NCBI GenBank assembly: GCA_031265585.1
Contig: JAISCL010000193.1
Coordinates: 1 to 40,792 of the forward strand
Length of the DNA stretch: 40,792 nt
Source: Tannerella sp.
GTDB lineage: Bacteria > Bacteroidota > Bacteroidia > Bacteroidales > Tannerellaceae
Direction: 5' to 3'
Position numbers and translations under genes: made by a program. Position 1 is the first letter of the stretch, and the number at the start of each line of letters is the position of its first letter. The notes beneath the pieces were generated by a model, which did no database searches, was not told the origin of the DNA, and worked only from the letters and a program-made list of their open reading frames with translations. This document shows positions 35,300 through 40,792 of the stretch, one piece after another.

Positions 35300-35335
35300 A
35301 AAGTATGCCCTTTTTTACGAAAAAGGACATACTTT
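35300..35335. repeat. 16-bp hairpin within the repeat array
   Basis: Arms 35300-35315 and 35320-35335 pair at 15 of 16 positions (mismatch 35308/35327) across a 4-nt loop, joining two neighbouring array units. Confidence 0.8.
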
Positions 35336-35449
35336 CGTCGTAAAGGTATGCACTTTCGCAGTGAAGGCGTGTGCATTTGCAGTGAAGGCGTGTGCATTCG
35401 GACGCTATGTCGACTATATTCGGACGCCCTGTCGACCTCCTTTCCGCTG

Positions 35450-35476
35450 CCCCCAATCGCTTCGCTTCATTGGGGG
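35450..35476. repeat. 8-bp hairpin CCCCCAAT/ATTGGGGG
   Basis: Perfect arms 35450-35457 and 35469-35476 with an 11-nt loop; a second perfect hairpin, CAATCC/GGATTG with a triloop, follows at 35488-35502. Both lie between the repeat array and the next palindrome. Confidence 0.6.
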
Positions 35477-35543
35477 TTATTCATATTCAATCCTTCGGAT
35501 TGTGTCGACGCATATATCCATTTCTTTCAGGCGACGATTGGTG

Positions 35544-35569
35544 TAGGGGCAACCCTTGCGGTTGCCCTA
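35544..35569. repeat. Palindrome near the end of the 97-residue gene
   Basis: GGGCAACC (35547-35554) and GGTTGCCC (35560-35567) pair perfectly over 5 bases, extending to TA/TA ends with a one-base bulge. It resembles dispersed GGGCAACC-type palindromes of Bacteroidota. It is placed 17 bp beyond the stop of the minus-strand gene. Confidence 0.6.
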
Positions 35570-35585
35570 AATCCGGATGGGCGTA

Positions 35586-35879
35586 TTAGGGCGACAGCGT
35601 GACAAATGTTTCTTTCATCTCATTTTCCAAATGGCAGTACATTATTTTGATAAACCGTTTGGTAAGCTTCACATTGTCTGCCACCCTAATTCTTATGGTA
35701 ATTCCACGGTTTGCATAAATAGCTTCCAGTATACGTTGCGACAGTAAATCGAACAAGGGCTCGCCATTGCCTATCAGCGTGCACAGTTTGCGCAAGCGTC
35801 CCATATACAGTTTTTTGAAGTGTGCAGTCTGCAATTTTTGCTGGACATGCAAGTTAATTTTCTTCTTCTTTTTCGCCAT
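35586..35879 (-). CDS. Small basic protein of unknown function
   Basis: A 97-residue protein with a lysine-rich start (MAKKKKKINLHVQQKLQ) and a mixed helix/strand body (LFDLLSQRILEAIYANRGITIRIRV). It has no signal peptide, membrane segment or known motif. Nucleic-acid binding is a guess from its basic start only. ATG35879 is preferred over GTG35885. The last codons and stop lie at the edge of the palindrome-rich region, so its natural C-terminus may have been altered. It is the only gene on the minus strand between the GH106 and VWA genes. The coding call rests on intact length and natural amino acid composition. Confidence 0.55.
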   Translation of the reverse strand: MAKKKKKINLHVQQKLQTAHFKKLYMGRLRKLCTLIGNGEPLFDLLSQRILEAIYANRGITIRIRVADNVKLTKRFIKIMYCHLENEMKETFVTLSP

Positions 35880-36080
35880 TGTCACAGTTCTATTTTTCGA
35901 GTGTAAAGATAATGCTTTATTTTTTACCGTGATCTCTTAACCGCGTTTTTTTACAACAAAATTTAAGAAATAAAACAGGTTTGGATAAAAATACGATTCT
36001 ATTCATGACGTAAATAATTATTCTATTTGAATGAGACACAGCAAATTCGACATTCGGAAAATATATTTTCAGAAAATACA

Positions 36081-36100
36081 ACATAATTTAACATAATTTA
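36081..36100. repeat. 10-bp tandem repeat ACATAATTTA x2
   Basis: Two exact copies, 36081-36090 and 36091-36100, directly before the -33 box of the VWA gene promoter. Confidence 0.6.
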
Positions 36101-36104
36101 TTAA

Positions 36105-36133
36105 TTGCTTTAATAATCTTATATTTACCTTTG
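36105..36133 (+). promoter_or_regulatory. Promoter of the VWA gene (-33 TTG, -7 TACCTTTG)
   Basis: TTG at 36105-36107 and TACCTTTG at 36126-36133, 18 bp apart. Transcription would start near 36140, leaving a leader of about 10-15 bases before ATG36149 or ATG36155, and excluding TTG36131 as start. Confidence 0.6.
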
Positions 36134-36148
36134 CACAATCTTTTTTTG

Positions 36149-37381
36149 ATGGATATGGATACTAAATGTTTATTGATTTTCTGTATATGCCTTATTGCCG
36201 CATTTACAGCACATTGCCAGGAAGTTATGATGCCTTCCAACTGTGGCTTATTTTCTCCGTATCAGATTGATATGGAAGATTATATGAAGTTCGATTTGTA
36301 CGAAGACAGCGAAGATTCGGATATTAGTCTGGAAACAGTCAATTCGTTGAATAAAAACAGTTTGAATGTGGATCTTCTTATAGATATTTCTCCTTCAGAC
36401 AAGAGCGTAAAAAGAAAGCCGTTGAATTTGTGTTTCGCCCTCGACCGCAGCGCATCAATGAGGGAAAACAATAGAATGGAAAAATTAAAGGATGCAATGA
36501 AAGAGATACTTTCCTTCCTTTCACCGGAGGATTATTTTTCCATTATCACCTATGACGATATTGCCCAAGTCGTTCTTTCTTCGCGGCGATACAACAGGGA
36601 TAACGACAGTATTTTCAAAGAAATAATTGACCGGATAAGCATCGGAGGCGGTACAAACATGCTGGCAGGAATGTTGAGAGGGTATGATGAAATTAACCGG
36701 AATCATAACAGATTTTACCGTAACCGCCTAATTCTAATGTCGGACGGAGTATCCACCACCGGAGAGCAAAATCCCGACAGAATCCTTAAACACACTATCG
36801 ATCACTACAATAGGGGAATAGAAACATCTACTATCGGTATCGGAAATAACATCAATTTTGACCTTTTGCACAATATTTCTGTGGAAGGCAGGGGAAAAAG
36901 TCATTTTATTGGTGATTGCGACAGCGCATATATTGATATCGAGGATGTTTTGAGAGAAGAATTTTACAATATGAATGCCCACATGGAAGATATTCTGCTG
37001 GAAATTTCATATCCCAGACATTTCAAAATAATCGACGTTTATGGCGCATCCAAATTCATGGATGGGGATAAACTTACTATCCTGTGTTCAAATCTGTCAT
37101 GGAAAAATCAGTTTATAGTGGTTAAATTTCAGTCAAAAAGAAAAAACAGGAAGGGCCACATAACTGTTAATATGGATTTTATGGAAAATGGAGAGAATAG
37201 GAACATTACTAAACAGATATCCTGCATAAACTGTATTTCATCAGAAAAAATGCTGCTGGCAAACAAAGTTATTGACGCAGTCAATTGTGCTAGAAACAGT
37301 CTGAGTTTGGCAAATCAACGTTACAAATTCGACTGTCTGGACAGGTTTGTTAACAATTATAAATTGAAAATTGAAAATTGA
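36149..37381 (+). CDS. Secreted von Willebrand factor A (VWA) domain protein
   Basis: A 410-residue protein with an N-terminal signal peptide (LLIFCICLIAAFTAHC) and a VWA domain at about residues 90-265. The metal-ion-dependent adhesion site is complete: D99-R-S101-A-S103, T169 (GGGTNM) and D199 (LMSDG). After it comes a beta-rich region (DILLEISYPRHFKIIDVYG) similar to the C-terminal part of other bacterial VWA proteins. It would bind a protein ligand through Mg/Mn in the periplasm or at the surface; the partner is unknown. The last codons (KLKIEN) are encoded by a 7-bp tandem repeat, so the native C-terminus may be longer or shorter. It stands alone between the small basic gene and the his operon. 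Confidence 0.85.
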   Translation: MDMDTKCLLIFCICLIAAFTAHCQEVMMPSNCGLFSPYQIDMEDYMKFDLYEDSEDSDISLETVNSLNKNSLNVDLLIDISPSDKSVKRKPLNLCFALDRSASMRENNRMEKLKDAMKEILSFLSPEDYFSIITYDDIAQVVLSSRRYNRDNDSIFKEIIDRISIGGGTNMLAGMLRGYDEINRNHNRFYRNRLILMSDGVSTTGEQNPDRILKHTIDHYNRGIETSTIGIGNNINFDLLHNISVEGRGKSHFIGDCDSAYIDIEDVLREEFYNMNAHMEDILLEISYPRHFKIIDVYGASKFMDGDKLTILCSNLSWKNQFIVVKFQSKRKNRKGHITVNMDFMENGENRNITKQISCINCISSEKMLLANKVIDAVNCARNSLSLANQRYKFDCLDRFVNNYKLKIEN

Positions 37382-37383
37382 AA
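37363..37383. repeat. 7-bp tandem repeat ATTGAAA x3 at the gene end
   Basis: Three exact copies that include the stop codon of the VWA gene (37379-37381), followed by ATTAAC. Such AATTGAAA tracts are common just after genes in Bacteroidota as I recall. Confidence 0.7.
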
Positions 37384-37497
37384 ATTAACATATCAATACA
37401 TATATAACAATTTACCGGAAGTTATAAATCATCAAAACAGGATTGTCATCAAACTGCATTGTTTCAGTCAAATTCCAATCTCATGTCGTATTATACA

Positions 37498-37532
37498 AAC
37501 AATTCTGAATTCTGATTTTCTTCAGAATTGTT
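37498..37532. terminator. 12-bp hairpin at the end of hisC
   Basis: Perfect arms 37498-37509 and 37521-37532 with an 11-nt loop. It overlaps the hisC stop codon and lies between the convergent VWA and hisC genes. The flanks are AT-rich but lack a clean T-run, so bidirectional termination is likely but unproven. Confidence 0.45.
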
Positions 37533-38574
37533 AATTATTAACTGTTAATTGCCTAAGCGCTTTTAGCAAGGCGGTATTTTCGGCTTCCGTCCCGACGGTT
37601 ATTCTTATACAGTTATTTATTACGGAATTGCGGTTTCTTGTTACTATTTTCATCTCGATCAGTTTCGAATATACCATGTTAGCGTCCTCAACTTCAACCA
37701 GAAAAAAATTTGCATCGGAAGGATAGACTTTCCTGATCAGGGGGACTTTTGGCAATTCCTTCTGCAATCGCTGTTTTTCTTCGAGGATGGCAGATTTACG
37801 GATCAAAAAATCCTCTTCGTTTACCAGTGCGTCATAAGCGGCCTTTTGATTCGGTCCGCTGACATTGTACGGGGCTTTTACCCTGTTCCAGTAAGCAATA
37901 ATTTCGGGATTCGAATATGCGAGACCGACTCTTGCAGAAGCCAGCGCACGGCTTTTACTGAATGTCTGCGAGACAATCAGATTCGGATACCTGTCAATCC
38001 AGGATATCAGCGATTGCGAGCCGGCAAAATCAATGTAAGCCTCATCTACAAACACAATACCTTTGAAATTATCCAGGATAAAGCTTATATCGTTCAGTTT
38101 TATGAGATTGCCCGTAGGATTGTTTGGCGAACAAATGAAAATTACTTTAAGATGCACATCGTCGAAAAACGGAGACAAAGCCGCCAGGTTTATCTGGAAA
38201 TCTGCGCACAGGGGAATTTCAATCATTTCGACGTCATTGATTTCGGCAGAAACCCTGTACATACCGTAAGTTGGCGGAAAACTCACAGCCCTGTCTGTTC
38301 CCGGATTGCAAAAAACCCGGTATGCCAGATCAATAACCTCGTCGCTCCCGTTTCCAATAAATATTCTGTTCACGTCAATATTTTTCAAGCGGGCAAGCTC
38401 CTGCTTTACCGCGCTCTGGTACGGATCGGGATAGCGGTTCAGCTCGCCGAAAGGATTTTCGTTGGCGTCGAGAAATATTCCCTCGCTGCCTTTAAATTCG
38501 TCGCGTGCACACGAATATGGTTTCATTGCAAGAATGTTTTTCCTTATAATATTTTGGAGAATAAACTTTTCCAT
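37531..38574 (-). CDS. hisC: Histidinol-phosphate aminotransferase
   Basis: A 347-residue PLP enzyme of fold type I, converting imidazole acetol-phosphate and glutamate to histidinol phosphate. Visible marks: LDANENPFG at residues 35-43 (substrate-binding), CSPNNPTG (149-155), DEAYIDF (177-183, pyridine-N contacting Asp) and the PLP-binding K207 in SQTFSKSRALASARVG. The C-terminal Arg that binds the substrate is in NNCIRITVG. The segment SRALASARVG replaces the more usual AFGLAGIRxG, a modest divergence. Last gene of the hisGDC operon, 12 bp after hisD. The stop lies inside a hairpin, and no hisB follows. Confidence 0.93.
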   Translation of the reverse strand: MEKFILQNIIRKNILAMKPYSCARDEFKGSEGIFLDANENPFGELNRYPDPYQSAVKQELARLKNIDVNRIFIGNGSDEVIDLAYRVFCNPGTDRAVSFPPTYGMYRVSAEINDVEMIEIPLCADFQINLAALSPFFDDVHLKVIFICSPNNPTGNLIKLNDISFILDNFKGIVFVDEAYIDFAGSQSLISWIDRYPNLIVSQTFSKSRALASARVGLAYSNPEIIAYWNRVKAPYNVSGPNQKAAYDALVNEEDFLIRKSAILEEKQRLQKELPKVPLIRKVYPSDANFFLVEVEDANMVYSKLIEMKIVTRNRNSVINNCIRITVGTEAENTALLKALRQLTVNN

Positions 38575-38586
38575 CTGTTTGACATT

Positions 38587-39882
38587 TTAACTGTTTCTCA
38601 ATTCCCTTAATCTAAGCGACACTGCATTTTTATGCGCATCAAGTTTCTCTGCTGCAGCCATGATTTCCACATCCGGTCCGATATTTGCAATTCCCTCGGC
38701 GGAGACCTCCTGAAAAGTTATTTTCTTGATGAAACTGTCAAGTGATACGCCGCTGTAACTTTTTGCATATCCGTTTGTTGGCAAGGTATGATTCGTTCCG
38801 CTGGCATAGTCGCCAAGGCTTTCGCAGCTGTAGTTTCCCATGAAAACCGAACCTGCATTAAGAATCCGTCCGGCAGTCTGTCCGGCGTTTTTGCAGGCCA
38901 GTATCAGATGTTCGGGAGCATACTCGTTGCTGAGATCTATACATTCGTCGATGCTGTTCAGAACTATAATCCGCGCATTTTCAAGGGACAGGATTGCAAT
39001 ATCCTTTCGCGGAAGTTTCTCGAGCTGGACATTTATCTCTGCGATCACCCTGTCCGCAAGCTGTTCATTATCCGACAGCATTATGACCTGACTGTCCGCT
39101 CCGTGCTCTGCCTGCGACAGTAAATCCGCCGCGACAAAAGCGGGATTGCATGTTTCGTCGGCAATCACCAGCGCTTCGCTGGGTCCCGCCGGCATGTCAA
39201 TGGCTACATTACCTGATGTTTGCGCAATCTGTTTAGCCATGGTTACATACCGGTTTCCGGGTCCGAAAATCTTGTTTACCGCGGGAACCGTTTCCGTCCC
39301 GTAAGCCATTGCCCCGATAGCCTGAATGCCGCCGACGGAAAACACCCTGTCGACGCCGGTACAGGCGGCTGCAAACAGAATCGCCGGATTTATTCCCCTG
39401 CCTTCCGGCGGAGTACAAAGGACAATTTCCCTGCAACCCGCTATTTTCGCGGGAATTGCAAGCATCAGTACCGTCGAGAAAAGCGGAGCCGAGCCGCCGG
39501 GGACATATATCCCGACACGCTCTATCGGACGGCTTTCGCGCCAGCAGGCGACGCCTTTTACCGTTTCGACAATCACCGGCTTTTCTCTCTGATTTTCATG
39601 AAATTTACGGATATTGGCAGCCGCGTGCGCTATCGCGTCCTTCAATTCCTTCGACAGGCAGTTTTCACTTTCGAGCATCGCTTTTCTGTCGATTTCTACA
39701 GAATCCAGACTTACTTTATCAAATTCCAAAGTATATTTAATCAGAGCCTTATCCCCGTCCTGCCTGACTGCCGCAAAAACTTTCCGGACAGTATCTTCCA
39801 GTTCCGTTTCCGGCTTGTCCGGACGCCTGATTGCCTCCCGTTTCCTCCTGCTGTCGGGATACAGTATTTTTTCCATAATCAT
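38587..39882 (-). CDS. hisD: Histidinol dehydrogenase
   Basis: A 431-residue zinc- and NAD-dependent enzyme that oxidises L-histidinol twice to L-histidine, the last steps of the pathway. The NAD-binding core has VGIYVPGGSAPLFSTVLM and KIFGPGNRYV. Zinc ligands are recognisable as Q and H in LLSQAEHGADSQ, D in LGDYASGTNHTLPT and a C-terminal H (KLDAHKNAV). EYAPEHL supplies the Glu-His catalytic pair. The length is normal. The start ATG39882 overlaps the hisG stop (ATGA), which indicates translational coupling; ATG39876 is an alternative. Confidence 0.96.
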   Translation of the reverse strand: MIMEKILYPDSRRKREAIRRPDKPETELEDTVRKVFAAVRQDGDKALIKYTLEFDKVSLDSVEIDRKAMLESENCLSKELKDAIAHAAANIRKFHENQREKPVIVETVKGVACWRESRPIERVGIYVPGGSAPLFSTVLMLAIPAKIAGCREIVLCTPPEGRGINPAILFAAACTGVDRVFSVGGIQAIGAMAYGTETVPAVNKIFGPGNRYVTMAKQIAQTSGNVAIDMPAGPSEALVIADETCNPAFVAADLLSQAEHGADSQVIMLSDNEQLADRVIAEINVQLEKLPRKDIAILSLENARIIVLNSIDECIDLSNEYAPEHLILACKNAGQTAGRILNAGSVFMGNYSCESLGDYASGTNHTLPTNGYAKSYSGVSLDSFIKKITFQEVSAEGIANIGPDVEIMAAAEKLDAHKNAVSLRLRELRNS

Positions 39883-40739
39883 AAGACCATCTTTTCTATC
39901 GGAATGACCAGTATTCCTTCAGCGCCCAAGTCCTTCATCCTGTCGATGATATCCCAAAAATCGTCTTCTTTGACAACCGAATGGATTCCACACCATCCTT
40001 TTTCGGCTAAGGGAACTATCGTCGGGCTTTTCATCCCCGGCAGGAGTTTGGTGATTTCCGGAACAGCCGACAGTGGCGCGTTTAAAGTTATGTACTTGTT
40101 TTCGGACGCGCGCAGCACCGCCTTTATCCTGAAGACCAGCCTGTCCAGTATGGATTTCTTTTCTTCGCCAAGCCGGGGGTTCGAAATCAGTACAGCCTCG
40201 CTTTCCACGACGGTTTTTACTTCCTTCAATCCGTTCATCAGCAGTGTGCTTCCGGTACTTACGATGTCGAAAATCGCATCTGCAAGTCCTATTCCCGGAG
40301 CAATTTCCACGCTTCCTCCAATTTCTTCGATTTCTACCTTAATATTATTCTCTGTAAAAAAATCGTTCAGTATCTCCGGATAGCTTGTCGCCACTTTCTT
40401 GTTGCAGAAAAACGACAGTCCGGTATATTCCTCATCCTTGGGAATCGCCAGCGACATGCGGCAGCCGGCAAATCCCAGCTTTTCGACTGTCAATACGTTC
40501 TTTTTCTTTTCCCAGACTTCGTTTTCGCCCAGGATACCGACATCGGCAACTCCCTGTTCGACATATTGGGGAATATCGTCGTCCCTCAAAAACAGTACTT
40601 CGGCGGGAAAGTTTTTTACTTCAGCCTTCAATTTTCCGTTGCCCCCGGACAGTTTGATTCCACATTCCCTGAGCAGCGCCAGAGATTTTTCATTAAGCCT
40701 GCCGCTTTTCTGGATCGCAATTTTTAATCTTTCTTTCAT
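39879..40739 (-). CDS. hisG: ATP phosphoribosyltransferase, long form
   Basis: A 286-residue enzyme that catalyses the first step of histidine synthesis, joining ATP and PRPP. The N-terminal catalytic part has the IQKSGRLNEKSLALLRECGI opening, FLRDDDIPQYVEQGVADVGILGENEV, and the PRPP loop DIVSTGSTLLMNGL. Residues about 215-286 form the C-terminal ACT-like regulatory domain of long-form HisG (YITLNAPLSAVPEITKLLPGMKSPTIVPL), so feedback inhibition by histidine is expected and no HisZ partner is needed. First gene of hisG-hisD-hisC. Upstream sequence within the window (40740-40792) has two copies of AAGATTTGAAA on the minus strand but no exact TAnnTTTG box. Confidence 0.96.
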   Translation of the reverse strand: MKERLKIAIQKSGRLNEKSLALLRECGIKLSGGNGKLKAEVKNFPAEVLFLRDDDIPQYVEQGVADVGILGENEVWEKKKNVLTVEKLGFAGCRMSLAIPKDEEYTGLSFFCNKKVATSYPEILNDFFTENNIKVEIEEIGGSVEIAPGIGLADAIFDIVSTGSTLLMNGLKEVKTVVESEAVLISNPRLGEEKKSILDRLVFRIKAVLRASENKYITLNAPLSAVPEITKLLPGMKSPTIVPLAEKGWCGIHSVVKEDDFWDIIDRMKDLGAEGILVIPIEKMVL

Positions 40740-40792
40740 ATTTCAAATCTTACATTTTCAAATCTTTACTGCATAATAAAAACCCGTCGATA

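Larger units (their letters stand above)
35142..35441. repeat. Degenerate 21-bp periodic repeat array (about 14 units)
   Basis: Units follow a rough consensus of GCCGTAAAGGTATGCACTTT. Core hexamers (GTGCAC, GTACGC, GTACAC, GTGCAT and so on) begin at 35154, 35175, 35196, 35218, about 35238, 35260, 35281, 35303, 35325, 35346, 35367, 35388, 35409 and 35431, so spacing is 19-22 bp with a mean near 21. The units at 35354-35398 are almost identical; others have drifted. The core is partly palindromic, and adjacent units pair into hairpins. Open frames through the array only encode the repeat (heptads like FAVKACA) and are not taken as genes. Confidence 0.8.

Noticed and set aside
35142-35441. CRISPR array
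   Set aside because: The period is about 21 bp with no unique spacers between repeats, units are degenerate, and no cas gene is present.
35241-35602. Overlapping small open frames through the repeat array
   Set aside because: The translations only mirror the 21-bp repeat as seven-residue units, several frames are open at once, and no start signal is present.

Overview
The window looks like a chromosomal segment from a Bacteroidales bacterium (phylum Bacteroidota). The support is the gene content (RprX/RprY-type two-component pair, large fused PurL, S41 peptidase next to parE-coaD, GH106 lipoprotein, short AMP nucleosidase), the weakly AT-rich composition, and the repeated occurrence of the Bacteroides-type -7 box TAnnTTTG in front of genes. 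I see no rRNA, tRNA, phage module, complete insertion sequence or CRISPR array. Genus cannot be fixed from sequence alone.

Layout. 0.2-2.5 kb: a multidomain glycosyltransferase gene that appears broken by a one-base frameshift near 1588 and lacks its normal N-terminus. 2.5-6.6 kb: an Omp85/BamA-like outer-membrane protein (-), a secreted TPR protein (+), and a Tat-exported xylose-isomerase-like TIM barrel enzyme (+). 6.8-9.1 kb: rprX-rprY (-) ending in a strong intrinsic terminator. 9.3-16.0 kb: purL (-) diverging from a purT, LysE-type exporter, thioredoxin-like lipoprotein operon (+). 16.0-19.1 kb: a cluster of palindromes, then a large M16 zinc protease (-). 19.2-25.8 kb: a PBP4-type D,D-carboxypeptidase, then the tight operon GNAT-like gene, parE, coaD, S41 protease. 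25.8-28.0 kb: a mosaic intergenic stretch and an AAA-ATPase/PD-(D/E)XK protein. 28.0-29.4 kb: a two-gene purine-salvage operon (AMP nucleosidase, deoxynucleoside kinase) on the minus strand. 29.6-35.1 kb: a one-TM protein overlapping mutL, then a GH106-type lipoprotein glycosidase. 35.1-35.6 kb: a gene-free, hairpin-rich stretch containing a degenerate 21-bp periodic repeat array. 35.6-37.4 kb: a small basic protein (-) and a secreted VWA-domain protein (+). 37.5-40.7 kb: hisG-hisD-hisC (-), without hisB.

Most of the window is core housekeeping: purine synthesis and salvage, histidine synthesis, DNA topology and mismatch repair, CoA synthesis and envelope maintenance. The most unusual material is non-coding: a run of about 14 degenerate units spaced 19-22 bp apart (35142-35441) whose neighbouring units fold into long hairpins, a second 21-bp tandem repeat at 29547-29588, and palindrome clusters at both convergent gene junctions near 16.1 and 35.5 kb. 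Coding oddities are the frameshifted glycosyltransferase and a MutL whose C-terminal endonuclease motifs are not recognisable.
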